Assembly: GCA_035652095.1 (NCBI GenBank) | Contig: DASREM010000030.1 | Location: forward strand, 1-64,000 | DNA from: DASREM01 sp035652095 | GTDB lineage: Bacteria; Acidobacteriota; Terriglobia; Terriglobales; Acidobacteriaceae | DNA: 64,000 bases | Reading direction: 5' to 3' | Shown here: positions 52,489 to 61,976 of the stretch, piece after piece | How positions within the stretch are numbered: position 1 is the stretch's first letter | Layout: each line of letters begins with the position of its first letter | Made by a program: the position numbers and the translations under genes | Notes under the pieces: generated by a model | The model's database searches: none | The model's input: only the letters and a program-made list of their open reading frames with translations | Told to the model about the DNA's origin: nothing

Positions 52489-55400
52489 TCACTGAACCGT
52501 CACCTTGGCCAGGTTGTCATCCGGCACTCGGTCAATCATCAGCAGCAGCGGATCGATTCCCGCCTTCTCAGGCAGCGTATCGGTCGTAAAGGTAAAGGTG
52601 CTCTTGCCCGTACTCATGTGCACACGCTCGCGGTGCAGCACCTTGCCGTATTTTTTACCTTTCTCGGGAGCCCCCAGCGCGCCTACCTCGATCCAGTCAT
52701 TCACCGGAATTTCGGTTTCGTTCCCCTTCTCGTCCGCTTTGTACTTGCGCGTCTCCACTTCGACAGTCACATCGTATTTTCCGTCGCTCCGCTTGTGCGC
52801 AGTCGCCGTCAGCCCGCGATTCGAAAACAGCGTGATGTCATAAAACAATTCTTCCAGTAAATACTGCTTGTCGGGCGGAATCTGCTCGCGCAGTGCATCC
52901 ATCAGCGCATAAGAAGTGGGATACGGCGGGTCCTTGTACCCGTATTCCGCAAGCACCTTGTGCAGTGCCCGGTTCACCGCATCTTCGCCGATCATGTCTT
53001 TCAGGTAATACAGCGCCACGCTTCCCTTGCGGTAATGGATGTATCCCTGGCTGGCCTCGACCCGCAGCAGCGGTCGCTCTTTCAGCAATTCAGTGCCCCG
53101 TGAACGCAGGTAATTGTCCATCTCGTACTGCATGAATTTGCGCATGGTGTCGGCCCCGTATTCTTTTTCCATCGTCATGAGCGCTGAGTATTGCGCCAGG
53201 GTCTCCGACAATAACGTCGCTCCCTGCATGTTGGCGCCCACCACCTGGTGCGCCCACCATTGATGCCCCATCTCGTGCGCGACTACATAGAAGACAAAAT
53301 CAATGTCGTCGGGATGCTCGAGGTTGGCGATGAAACCGATCGATTCCGAGTACGGCATGGTCCCCGGAAACGCCTGCGCAAATCTCGCTACCCGCGGAAA
53401 CTCGATGATCCTCGCTTCCTTATGCGGATAGGGCCCGAAGTTCTGCGTGTAATACGCGAACGACTTCTTCACCGAGTTCAGCATCTTGGGAACATTCCAC
53501 GGATGCTCCTTCAGGTAATACACCTCGATGCTCATTCCATTCCATTCGCTGCGCGCCACTTCATATCGCGCCGAGATGAAGGAATAAAAATTCAACGAGT
53601 AGTGATCAAGCTTGTAATGGTAGTAGTGACGGCCGTTCTCGCCCCACTCCCGCTGCAGCGAACCCGGAGCCACCGCGATCTGGTCGGGCGAGGTGCTGAT
53701 CACGGTTTCTACATTGACCCAATCCGCATTGTTGGTCAGATAGTTGTCTGAGCAATCCGCCGTGCAGTTCTGCTCCAGAGCCGGCATCAGGTCCTGCTCC
53801 TTTAGCCCGAACTTCTTGCGCTTGTTGCGATCGGTCATCTCGTTGGTAGGCTGGTACCCGATCATCGGCGCTACGCTGCTGTTGAAGAACGTTCCGTTCT
53901 GCACGATCTCGCGGTTGGTGACGCTGTTTTCGAACCCCCGGTTGCGTGCCTTCACCGTGAAATGCACCGTTCGCGACTCGCCCGGCTGCATCGGAGGGTC
54001 CAGCGTATAAGTCTGGAACAGGAGCCTGGCGTCGTCCTGGGTCAGTTTTCCTTTTTCAACATCGATCTTCGTGTCGTAGTTGTCCGTCAGCGTAAAGCGC
54101 ACATCGCTCAATGGCTGCCCAGTTTTGTTGACGATGGTTTCGTCGCCGCGCATTTCCATCCCCCGCCTCTCGGGATAAATATCGATTGCGTACTTCACGT
54201 CCGTAATGCGCGGATGCGGCTCTTTTACGTACTTCTTGTAGTTCTTCTCGTAGTCCGCCTGGATCGTATCCTGATCGTCCTCGCTGCGGAGAGTGTTCAG
54301 CACCTTGGTGTTATAGAAGATCCACATCCCGATGGCGACGAATGCAACCGCGCCGAACACGGCCATGGCGCGCAGCGACCCATGAAACCGCCGGCGAGCG
54401 TTGAGCAAGCGAGCGCTCCAGCGCGTGTCCCGCCCGCGCGGCCAGAGCGCCAGCGTGGCCGCGACCATCACCACGCAAAATGCCGTCCAGTAGGCGACGA
54501 ACCACGACCAACCCTCGAGGAACGGCGCATAGCCGAAGAAATCCGAGTACACCATGTTTGGCGTCTGTGCGAATTGCACCAGGTTGGTCGCGATATGCAG
54601 CGGCCGCCAGATGAACGCATTCACGATGGCAAAACCAATAAACCCGAAGTATCCGACATACTTGTTGGGCGAAATCACGTGGATGAAGAACGCCAGCACC
54701 GCCAGGAAAACGAACAAGGTGAAGTCAATCCCGAACAGCGTCCCCACGTACAACCCAATCTGGTAGCGATAGTAATGATGGAAATACTGCACCAGGATCG
54801 CGGTGACCATGGCGACACCCTGGATGATCGCGATGCTGATCATCAAGGCGAGAAACTTCGCGGCGTAGGCGGGCCACTCCGGGGTCGGCAGCGCGTCGTG
54901 CACTTCATCGGTGTTGCTGTCCCGCTCCTCCCAGATCAAAACTCCGGCATGGTACGTAATCAGCGCGATCAGGAAGATGTACAGCGTTCCCGCAATCAAC
55001 TCCAGCATCTGGTAGGTCACGGGAAACGAGGTGTTGCCATACGACTCGGTGGAGTTGAAGATCAGCGACGTCAGGCAATTCAGCAGCGCCGCCGCCGTGA
55101 CCACGATGAACGGGATGGTCTTGATCAGTCGCCGGAATTCCAGCCTCGCGCTTCCAAGGAATTGCGCCCACTGCGCGCGTTGTCCAAATTGCCGCGTGAC
55201 GGCCGGAACCTCCACGGCGGCCGGCAAAGTTGTTTCTTCCACTTTGCGCTTCTTTTTCACCTTCGCGGTTCTTTCCGCAAAGCTGAAGCGCCAGTAAGCG
55301 AAGGCGAACACCAGCAGGCCCACGCCCATCCAGATCAGACGGTTCCACAGCAGCAGCCCGCTGTATCCGAGCGTCAACGTGTTTTTGTCCGCCACCGTCC

Positions 55401-56067
55401 AGTACTTGGTGGCGACGTTGAAGGTCACGGTGCCAAACGGATCGATCAGCGCCGCCAGCGTCTGATTTTGCAGGTCCGTGGTCAGCGCTTGCGAAGCGGC
55501 CGACCCGACCAGCAGCAGCAGGCCTCCCACAAACGAGACCACGGTGCTCCTCGACAAAACCGCAATGGCAAAAATGATGGCAGAGATGAACAGCGTATTC
55601 GGGATCGCGAATACCAGGATGGCTTTCAGGTGCGCCATCCACACCACCGAACCCCAGCGCTCGGCGTCAATCCACGGCATGTACTTTCCCAGCAGAATTC
55701 CCGTCGACACACCGAGCATGGGAATCACCGCGACGAGTGCCGATCCCAGGAACCGCCCCGCAAGGTAGTCGAACTTCTTCAGCGGAGTGGCGAACACGAT
55801 CTGGTTCATGTTGCAGGCGAACTCGCGCGAGGCAGCCGAGTTCACAAACGCCGTCGTCATCAGCAGGGTCAACACCGAGCAGATGGCGTAAAAATTCTCG
55901 ATCACCCAGGGCGCGTTCTTGTAGGTGTTGCCCAGCGTGCGGCCCACCGTGACGTGATCGGAACTGACCGCGCCGAAGAATAACAAGCCGATCACCAGGA
56001 AGAAGATCCAGACCATCCATCCCCGGAGCCAGAAACGAAGCTCAAAATTGAAAAAGTGCAGAAACAT
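52489..56067 (-). CDS. ABC-2-type permease fused to M1 family aminopeptidase
   Basis: 1192 residues. The N-terminal half (to about 560) has a dozen membrane helices in two ABC-2 permease-like sets. The C-terminal half is an M1 zinc peptidase with HEMGH at 931-935 (VVAHEMGHQWWAHQ) and the downstream Glu in LLSETLAQYSALM; an N-terminal M1 beta domain precedes it (ITDVKYAIDIYPERRGMEMRG). No standard exopeptidase GAMEN is obvious. It follows the ATPase gene by 12 bp, so it forms a transporter with it. The peptidase would face the periplasm. Confidence 0.88.
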   Translation of the reverse strand: MFLHFFNFELRFWLRGWMVWIFFLVIGLLFFGAVSSDHVTVGRTLGNTYKNAPWVIENFYAICSVLTLLMTTAFVNSAASREFACNMNQIVFATPLKKFDYLAGRFLGSALVAVIPMLGVSTGILLGKYMPWIDAERWGSVVWMAHLKAILVFAIPNTLFISAIIFAIAVLSRSTVVSFVGGLLLLVGSAASQALTTDLQNQTLAALIDPFGTVTFNVATKYWTVADKNTLTLGYSGLLLWNRLIWMGVGLLVFAFAYWRFSFAERTAKVKKKRKVEETTLPAAVEVPAVTRQFGQRAQWAQFLGSARLEFRRLIKTIPFIVVTAAALLNCLTSLIFNSTESYGNTSFPVTYQMLELIAGTLYIFLIALITYHAGVLIWEERDSNTDEVHDALPTPEWPAYAAKFLALMISIAIIQGVAMVTAILVQYFHHYYRYQIGLYVGTLFGIDFTLFVFLAVLAFFIHVISPNKYVGYFGFIGFAIVNAFIWRPLHIATNLVQFAQTPNMVYSDFFGYAPFLEGWSWFVAYWTAFCVVMVAATLALWPRGRDTRWSARLLNARRRFHGSLRAMAVFGAVAFVAIGMWIFYNTKVLNTLRSEDDQDTIQADYEKNYKKYVKEPHPRITDVKYAIDIYPERRGMEMRGDETIVNKTGQPLSDVRFTLTDNYDTKIDVEKGKLTQDDARLLFQTYTLDPPMQPGESRTVHFTVKARNRGFENSVTNREIVQNGTFFNSSVAPMIGYQPTNEMTDRNKRKKFGLKEQDLMPALEQNCTADCSDNYLTNNADWVNVETVISTSPDQIAVAPGSLQREWGENGRHYYHYKLDHYSLNFYSFISARYEVARSEWNGMSIEVYYLKEHPWNVPKMLNSVKKSFAYYTQNFGPYPHKEARIIEFPRVARFAQAFPGTMPYSESIGFIANLEHPDDIDFVFYVVAHEMGHQWWAHQVVGANMQGATLLSETLAQYSALMTMEKEYGADTMRKFMQYEMDNYLRSRGTELLKERPLLRVEASQGYIHYRKGSVALYYLKDMIGEDAVNRALHKVLAEYGYKDPPYPTSYALMDALREQIPPDKQYLLEELFYDITLFSNRGLTATAHKRSDGKYDVTVEVETRKYKADEKGNETEIPVNDWIEVGALGAPEKGKKYGKVLHRERVHMSTGKSTFTFTTDTLPEKAGIDPLLLMIDRVPDDNLAKVTVQ

Positions 56068-56079
56068 GTCTGAGCTCCG

Positions 56080-56952
56080 TTATTGAATTCCCGCGATGCG
56101 GGTGAAGAAGACATCTTCCAGGTCCGGGCTCACGGGCGTAAACCCGTCTCCGGGATGTTCTTTCGAGTGCACGTGAATCAGCGGCTTGCCCGCGATCAGC
56201 TTGTTCGAGATCACTTTGTAACGCTGCTCGTGCTCTTTCATGTCGGCCTTCGCCACCGTCTTCTGCCAGATGCGTCCATCCAGACTCTTCACTGCATCCG
56301 CCGGCGATCCCGCAAACAAAACCTTGCCCTGATGGATAATCGCCATGTTGGTGCAAAGTTCCATCACGTCTTCGACGATGTGGGTCGAGAGGATCACGAT
56401 CACGTTCTCCCCAATGTCGGAAAGCAATCCGTAAAAGCGGTTGCGCTCGCCGGGATCGAGCCCGGCTGTCGGTTCATCGACGATGAGAAGCTGCGGATTG
56501 CCGAGCAGCGCCTGCGCGATCCCAAAACGCTGCCGCATGCCGCCGGAGAATCCGGTCAGCGGTTTCTTGCGGTGCTCCCATAAATTCGTGCGGTGCAGAA
56601 GCGCTTCGACCGTCGCCTTGCGTACCCTGGCATCCACTATGCCCTTGAGCAGCGCCAGGTGGCTCAACATGTCCTGCGCGGAAGTTCGCGGATACACTCC
56701 AAATTCCTGCGGCAAGTATCCTAGCGTCTTGCGCAATTCCTGCTTCTGGCGCAGCACGTCGATGTTGCCGAGGAAAATCCTCCCCGCGTCCGGCTCCTGC
56801 AAGGTCGCGATGGTACGCATCAACGTGGACTTGCCCGCGCCATTCGGGCCGAGAAGCCCATACATCCCGGGTGGGATGGTAAGAGAAACGTTGTCCAGCG
56901 CGCGCACACCGTTCGCATACGACTTGGATAAGCCTTCAATTCGCAATTCCAT
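56080..56952 (-). CDS. ABC transporter ATP-binding protein
   Basis: ATPase partner of the permease-peptidase fusion. Walker A GPNGAGKSTLMR, Q-loop YLPQEFGVYP, signature FSGGMRQRFGIAQALL, Walker B LLIVDEPTAGLDPGERN and H-loop STHIVEDVM. A C-terminal accessory region of about 80 residues follows. The ATG at 56952 begins MELRIEGLSKSYANG, the normal N-terminus; the open frame further upstream is not used. About 290 aa. Confidence 0.92.
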   Translation of the reverse strand: MELRIEGLSKSYANGVRALDNVSLTIPPGMYGLLGPNGAGKSTLMRTIATLQEPDAGRIFLGNIDVLRQKQELRKTLGYLPQEFGVYPRTSAQDMLSHLALLKGIVDARVRKATVEALLHRTNLWEHRKKPLTGFSGGMRQRFGIAQALLGNPQLLIVDEPTAGLDPGERNRFYGLLSDIGENVIVILSTHIVEDVMELCTNMAIIHQGKVLFAGSPADAVKSLDGRIWQKTVAKADMKEHEQRYKVISNKLIAGKPLIHVHSKEHPGDGFTPVSPDLEDVFFTRIAGIQ

Positions 56953-57161
56953 CAGGATTGATCTCCGAACCGGACTCTGGGGTTTCGTTATGTCTGAACG
57001 CAGGAGAATCGAGAGAGCAAGCTCCGGCAAGGTTATGTACGGAATTCCAGGGAAAATTGTTCCGAGTAGCTGCTTTCGTCGTCCAGAACAGACCAGGACT
57101 CATGACTCGAATCTCGCTAACCGGTTCTCACCGGGAAAGTCTATATGCATCGAGAAACTCG

Positions 57162-57674
57162 ATGCCAACCCACACTGCCCGAACCACCGCTGTTCTGCTC
57201 ATGCTGCTCCTTACCGGCTTAGGCGGGCTCTCCGCCGCAAAGGACCAGCGCACCGGACTCACTCCCTCCGATGAGAAGGAGATTCGTGCCACGATCGAAG
57301 CCTATCGCACCGCATGGCTCACCAATGATTCGCGCGGCGTTTTGAAGACCTTCACCGATGACGCCGTACTTCTACCGGCGCATGGAGCGCCTGCGGTGGT
57401 CGGAAAAGCGGCGATTGAGAAGTACTGGTTCACACCCGGCGCACCTCCCACCAGCATCACCGAATTGCACATAACAGTGGATCAGGTCAGCGGCAGCAGT
57501 GCACTGGCCTTTGCGCGAGGCCTCGACAATGTCGCTTGGACTGTGACCGAGGACACGGTCACCCGCCATCACGCCCATCCCGGCACCTATCTCAATGTCA
57601 TGAAAAAAATGCCCGACGGCACTTGGCGGATCCAGGTGCATATGTGGGATGACGGACCGGAGCGTGTGGAATAG
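57162..57674 (+). CDS. SnoaL/DUF4440-like protein, secreted
   Basis: Signal peptide MPTHTARTTAVLLMLLLTGLGGLSAA and then an NTF2-like domain: EIRATIEAYRTAWLTNDSRGVLKTFTDDAVLLPAHGAPAVVGKAAIEKYW, ending NVMKKMPDGTWRIQVHMWDD. 170 aa. This fold hosts many activities (ketosteroid isomerase, polyketide cyclase) or just ligand binding; the catalytic pattern was not conclusive. It is divergent from the ABC transporter genes. Confidence 0.78.
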   Translation: MPTHTARTTAVLLMLLLTGLGGLSAAKDQRTGLTPSDEKEIRATIEAYRTAWLTNDSRGVLKTFTDDAVLLPAHGAPAVVGKAAIEKYWFTPGAPPTSITELHITVDQVSGSSALAFARGLDNVAWTVTEDTVTRHHAHPGTYLNVMKKMPDGTWRIQVHMWDDGPERVE

Positions 57675-57703
57675 TCCGGTTCACTCGTTTAACACGCGGG
57701 GTC

Positions 57704-59593
57704 TCAGTAGGCCGCCGGAAGCCTCATCTTTTTTACGATCGCGCGGTAGCGAGGGTCCGCATGCACAAAATCGAAATCCGGATGGCTCTGCAGAAAAACC
57801 AGGTGTGGGTCCCGCTCCTCATAACTCTTCTCCAAATAGCGGAGTGTTTCTTCTTTCCGCCCGAGCTCCGCATACGCCTCTGCAAAACTCACTGGCGACA
57901 CGTATTGCTTGAGCGCCGTTTGCTTTAACTGATCCAGCTTCCAATCGAGTACCGCCCGCAAACCTCCTCTTCGGTAAACTTCCACGCGCTGCGCCAGATG
58001 ATCCCGTTCCCCGGCAAGTTGCAAGGCACGTTCCGACTCAGCCTCCCACTCCTTCTCCTGGTTGTTACAGAAGTATGCAGCCGCAAGGACTTCGTGCAGG
58101 TCTGCATTCTTGGGCTGGGCATCACTACGTACACGAGCCTCGTCAACCGCATCCCCAAAACGACGCATGCGGATGAGGACCCAGACCAATCCATCCGGGT
58201 TGGAGAACGGATCCAACTCCATCGCCTTCTTTTCTTCCTGCAAGGCCTCGTCCATTCGATTCAAGGGACGAAGTACATAGGAACGCACGAAGTGAGCTTC
58301 TTCAAGGCTCGGCTTCAACTCAATGGCTCGCGCGGATTCTCTTTCAGCGGCTGCCCAATCCCAGCGGTAGAAAAGCTGGACCATGGCCATGGAATTGTGC
58401 GCTTCGGCGGCGAGTTCGTCGAATTCCAGAGCCTTCTTCGCCGCTGCTTCCGCGCGGGGCATGACGAGCTGGGAAGGAGCGTTCTCCTCCTCCGCCGCCA
58501 GAGAATAGGAATCGGCTAAACCACTCCAGGCGGCGGCGTAATCGGGTTGGAGGTCAATCGCCTTCTGGAAATATTGGCGGCCCTTTTCATATTCACTCGC
58601 AAACCAGTAATAGCGCCCCAGCAGATAGGCATCGTGGGCCTCCGGAGTTACGTGCCTCTGCGGCTTGCTGACGCCGGAAGTTGTCGCCCCAACTTGCCTG
58701 GCAATGACTTGCGCCAACTCAGTCTGGAGAGAACTCACGTCGACTAAGTCTCGATCGAAGCTTTCTGCCCAAACGTGGGTGTCGCTCGCGGCATGAATCA
58801 GCTGTGCCGTCATGTGCACGCGATTGCCCACGCGGCCTACCGAACCCTCGAGGATCCCCTCGACCCCAAGTTCCTTCGCAACCTCTTTCAGGGGCCGGTG
58901 AACTTTCTTGTACTGCATGACTGAAGTTCGAGAGGTCACGCGCAAGGAGGGGTTCTTTGCCAGCATGGTAATCACTTCGTCCGTCATACCGTCGGCGAAG
59001 TACTCCTGTGCCGGATCGCCGCTAAGGTTCTCCAGTGGCAGGACGGCTAGCGACCGTATGGGCATGACTGCTTTTGCCTGTGTTGCTCTGTGTATGCGTC
59101 TGACAATCGGAACCGCCGCCAGCAGCAGCACCAGCGCCACAGTCACTGCTATTGCGATCCGAGTGCGGGAGCTCCTTGCACTTCCAGGGATTGGAGAAGG
59201 CACAACGTGCACTTCGGCGACGTCAGGTACAACCTCAAAGGCAGGGTCGGGGTCCGTCGCTTCCAGCCTGCCTACGAATCGGTATCCCCGCCGCGGTACG
59301 GTCTCGATCCATCGCGCTTTTCCCGCCGTGTCCGACAGGCAGTCGCGTAGACGCTGCACCGCCGAGTTCAGGCTTCGATCAAAATCCACAAATGTATCGT
59401 CAGACCAAAGTCTGGCTCGGAGTTCCTCCCGGGTAACCAGTTCACCGCGCGCCTGCAACAGCAGCAGCAGGATTTGGAATGGCTGCTCGCCCAGTTTCAT
59501 CTTCGTGCCGTGCTTGTTCAACTCGCCCGAGCACAAATCGAGCGCGTACGGACCGAATACCGCCATCCTCGGCGCTCTACTATCGGTTGCCAT
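57704..59593 (-). CDS. Winged-helix/TolB-like/TPR regulator (CadC-type)
   Basis: OmpR-type winged helix at residues about 10-110 (KLGEQPFQILLLLLQARGELVTREELRARLWSDDTFVDFDRSLN..WIETVPRRGYRFVG), one membrane helix (IAIAVTVALVLLLAAVPIV, about 147-165), a TolB/FlgO-like domain (RSLAVLPLENLSGDPAQEYFADGMTDEVI..GVEGILEGSV) and TPR repeats to the end. 629 aa. This architecture is abundant in Acidobacteriota and is thought to couple envelope sensing to transcription; targets are unknown. Confidence 0.85.
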   Translation of the reverse strand: MATDSRAPRMAVFGPYALDLCSGELNKHGTKMKLGEQPFQILLLLLQARGELVTREELRARLWSDDTFVDFDRSLNSAVQRLRDCLSDTAGKARWIETVPRRGYRFVGRLEATDPDPAFEVVPDVAEVHVVPSPIPGSARSSRTRIAIAVTVALVLLLAAVPIVRRIHRATQAKAVMPIRSLAVLPLENLSGDPAQEYFADGMTDEVITMLAKNPSLRVTSRTSVMQYKKVHRPLKEVAKELGVEGILEGSVGRVGNRVHMTAQLIHAASDTHVWAESFDRDLVDVSSLQTELAQVIARQVGATTSGVSKPQRHVTPEAHDAYLLGRYYWFASEYEKGRQYFQKAIDLQPDYAAAWSGLADSYSLAAEEENAPSQLVMPRAEAAAKKALEFDELAAEAHNSMAMVQLFYRWDWAAAERESARAIELKPSLEEAHFVRSYVLRPLNRMDEALQEEKKAMELDPFSNPDGLVWVLIRMRRFGDAVDEARVRSDAQPKNADLHEVLAAAYFCNNQEKEWEAESERALQLAGERDHLAQRVEVYRRGGLRAVLDWKLDQLKQTALKQYVSPVSFAEAYAELGRKEETLRYLEKSYEERDPHLVFLQSHPDFDFVHADPRYRAIVKKMRLPAAY

Positions 59594-59910
59594 CGGGGTC
59601 CAAAGGGAAGGTGCGTCGGTAGTGGATGATTGTGAGGTCTCCAGCCCCGCCCGTCAAGTTTCTTGGGAACCATCGTCCAGAGCCCGGTTCTCCATACCCG
59701 TCAGTCGTTTGCACCGTGATATCAGAATGTCCCACCGGTGATTCGCTCCACCGCACCATTTCGTGTGATAACCCCTCACGGCGTACACGAGACCCATTCG
59801 CGGACGCAGGTCAGTAGTCGAGTAGATGGTCGGCCTGACCAGCACGGGGAAGAAACCAAGCCTCAAACAAAAATCTGGGCTGCGCGGATCGCGCAGGAAG
59901 GAACAATTCC
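59594..59910. other. Intergenic region between divergent genes
   Basis: 317 bp between the winged-helix/TPR gene (minus) and a secreted-protein gene (plus). It must hold both promoters, but no convincing -35/-10 pair, operator palindrome or RNA structure was recognised. Confidence 0.4.
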
Positions 59911-60696
59911 ATGAGAAACAAAACTTTGGCACTCGCCTTCGTTCTTTACCTCCTGGTGGCTGTCATGAGCGTAGTTCCAAACGCGCATGCCGGAACCAAG
60001 CAGACAATTACTCTCGCTGCTCTCGATGGCGGCAATGCCTCTGGGTCGGTGGTCGTCACTCCCGCCAACCGGGGAGCCACTCTCACCTTAACCGTCTCCG
60101 GCCTGACCCCGAATGCGGTGCATAGTCTCTGGCAACTTATGGACGTGGCCTCCACGCCCTTTGTCGTCGATCCTGTACTGGGCTTGGCAGTAGTCACGGA
60201 TCACAATTTGGGAACTCTGAGCTCAGTGATTCCCGTCAGCCCGGTTTCCGCAGACAATGCCGGATACAAAGGTGGAACCGGTCTCGATCCCAATGGCTTC
60301 GTCACCGATTCGAAAGGAACGGCGACGGTCACGATCAAGCTGAACTATGACATCACCATGCTTGGGACCGCTCCGGTCGTGCTTGCTCCTCAGACTCAAA
60401 CCGTGCAAGTGGAACCGGCCACCGGTCTCGGCCCGTGTACCGCGTCCGCTGGCAGCGTCTTTCAATCGTTGATCGACAGCGGATATGCGCGTCAGTACGA
60501 CACCTCGCAGTCTGCGCCCAGCTTCCAACTTAAGGATGGCAAGTATCGGGCGAAACTGATTCGCGGGACGACTGTAAACCTGATCGTGGTTGAGCATTTG
60601 GACGGCCTCACCCACGGTCATCTACCCGGAGTCATGGCTGACGTCATCGGTTGCGGCGATCACCTGGGCAAGTTAATTGGTGTTGTAGCCCATTGA
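59911..60696 (+). CDS. Secreted hypothetical protein
   Basis: aagga site, signal peptide MRNKTLALAFVLYLLVAVMS..NAHA. The mature protein has a beta-rich N-terminal part (GNASGSVVVTPANRGATLTLTVSGLTPNAVHSLW), resembling CHRD/fasciclin-like or Ig-like extracellular modules, and two cysteines (GPCTAS, IGCGDH) able to form a disulfide. Ends with HLDGLTHGHLPG-type His-rich sequence. No family was confirmed. 261 aa. Confidence 0.65.
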   Translation: MRNKTLALAFVLYLLVAVMSVVPNAHAGTKQTITLAALDGGNASGSVVVTPANRGATLTLTVSGLTPNAVHSLWQLMDVASTPFVVDPVLGLAVVTDHNLGTLSSVIPVSPVSADNAGYKGGTGLDPNGFVTDSKGTATVTIKLNYDITMLGTAPVVLAPQTQTVQVEPATGLGPCTASAGSVFQSLIDSGYARQYDTSQSAPSFQLKDGKYRAKLIRGTTVNLIVVEHLDGLTHGHLPGVMADVIGCGDHLGKLIGVVAH

Positions 60697-60747
60697 GCAT
60701 TCGCGTTGGCCGGGTGGCCAACTTCCCGCGACACTGTAAGTAAACCA

Positions 60748-60787
60748 GGGGTGCCCCGCTCCTTGCGTTTTTTGCAAGGGGCGGGCG
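60748..60787 (+). repeat. REP element, left copy
   Basis: 40 bp, GC-rich, with an internal hairpin ccttgc-g-t6-gcaagg. One position differs from the right copy (t against c in the loop). Confidence 0.75.
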
Positions 60788-60835
60788 TGCGCGTCATCAC
60801 AGACCTCTTCCCCGCCTCGGCGATACGATTCACGT

Positions 60836-61045
60836 GTGCCCAAAAAACTCAAGCGATACTAAGGCGCCGGACATTTCCACTTCATTACTTGTAGCTGCTA
60901 CCGGCGCAAAGCATGGCTGGGCACGCCTCGCCGTCGTGACTTGTTCCTGCGCTTGTTCGAAGAATCTCGGCAAGGGGAAGAAGGACCAGTGCGACTGAAC
61001 GACACCAGCGTCATGAAGATGCTGGTTCGAGCACCCGCAGTCTAG
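60836..61045 (+). pseudogene. REP-associated tyrosine transposase (RAYT, IS200-like) remnant
   Basis: The frame starting GTG at 60836 reads VPKKLKRY, then TAA, then GAGHFHFITCSCYRRKAWLG and TPRRRDLFLRLFEESR before drifting to a stop at 61045. GHFHFIT and YRRK..LGTPRRRDLF are the N-terminal signature of RAYT transposases, including the HxH part of the Y1 site. The stop codon and the loss of the remaining ~100 residues, including the catalytic Tyr, make it inactive. Confidence 0.75.
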
Positions 61046-61055
61046 CCGCCGCCAG

Positions 61056-61095
61056 CGCCCGCCCCTTGCAAAAAGCGCAAGGAGCGGGGCACCCC
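61056..61095 (-). repeat. REP element, right copy (inverted)
   Basis: Reverse complement of the left copy with one mismatch. Together they can pair into a long cruciform or act as a terminator for the flanking genes. Confidence 0.75.
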
Positions 61096-61219
61096 CTACG
61101 ATCCCTTACAATGTTGCGAAAGGACCGGCCACCCGCCTACCTCAGAGGATGTTCAATTCGCATCGCGAATCGTCCGCGATTTCGAAGGCCATGCATTTCC
61201 TAGTGCAGAAAGCACGTCC

Positions 61220-61810
61220 TTAATCGCATGGGGAAGATCGCTTCGATCTCGCTCCGGAACCGCTCTCCACATCGACGATCCCGCCTTCGGATTTCCCGTC
61301 AGGACATTTGACCACGACCCACGTATCGTTTCGGCCCGTGGTCGGGTCCACGGGCAAGTTCCTCAGATAACCCGCTTCGACCAACTCATCCAATGAGCGT
61401 AGCGGCTTCTGCTTGTCAATCGTGTACTGATTGATAAGAGAACGCATCACAAGCAGGTCTTGCTGCAGAACACGTTCTCTTGCTCGCTGAGCAGCGGTCA
61501 CATCCGATAACGCAGCGCTCGCAACCAAATAACCGATTATCCCCAGCACACAAGCTGTCTCAAAGGTCAACCAGGAAACGTAAGACACCTTGTTCGGGAC
61601 CGATCCCACCCTTTTCCAAGCTCGATAGAAATACACGCAAAGCGAAGTGGTAGTTAGCGCAAGCCAGCCTGCCGTCAGAACGAAAAGCACCACGCGGGCC
61701 GGTTCGGATTCCCCCCACTTCACACAAGGCAGGATGATGGCCGCGGCAATCAGAACAAATAGCCATACCAGCCATATCAGGAAGCGTGATCGGAGGAATT
61801 TGAGGTTCAT
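61220..61810 (-). CDS. Membrane protein with type II pseudopilin-like C-terminal half
   Basis: Two N-terminal membrane helices (about 10-29 and 40-62), then a third at 80-101 reading TFETACVLGIIGYLVASAAL, which aligns with a prepilin helix (E84 in the place of Glu5, followed by IIG). After it come QRARERVLQQDLLVMRSLINQYTIDKQKPL and SLDELVEAGYLRNLPVDPTTGRNDTW, the characteristic GspG-type pseudopilin region. No prepilin peptidase Gly is evident. 196 aa. Origin: probably fusion of a two-helix membrane segment with a pseudopilin. Function unknown. Confidence 0.7.
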   Translation of the reverse strand: MNLKFLRSRFLIWLVWLFVLIAAAIILPCVKWGESEPARVVLFVLTAGWLALTTTSLCVYFYRAWKRVGSVPNKVSYVSWLTFETACVLGIIGYLVASAALSDVTAAQRARERVLQQDLLVMRSLINQYTIDKQKPLRSLDELVEAGYLRNLPVDPTTGRNDTWVVVKCPDGKSEGGIVDVESGSGARSKRSSPCD

Positions 61811-61976
61811 CTCATCTATGTGATCGTTCTTACTCCGCCGGCTATGCAGCTTTTTTCGCCGGAATAAGCTGTTCAGACGAAAGGTGCCTCCGTCCCCCCC
61901 GCCGCTTGCCCCCTCTCCCTCCCCCCATTTAGCATGGTAGGTTCCCGGCTTTCGTCCGCATTCTTAAGGAGACATC

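Larger units (their letters stand above)
60748..61095. mobile_element. REP-flanked transposase remnant (decayed REP/RAYT unit)
   Basis: 40-bp inverted repeats at 60748-60787 and 61056-61095 match at 39 of 40 positions. Between them is a broken REP-associated tyrosine transposase fragment (60836-61045). The repeats begin ggggtgccccgctccttgcg and each holds an internal ccttgc/gcaagg hairpin, as REP elements do. The whole unit is 348 bp and lies in the gap between two convergent genes. Confidence 0.75.

Noticed and set aside
53962..55983. 673-aa ORF antisense to the permease-peptidase gene
   Set aside because: GC-rich codon bias produces long open frames on the opposite strand; the sequence is Arg/His/Gln-rich with no domain, while the minus-strand gene is well supported.
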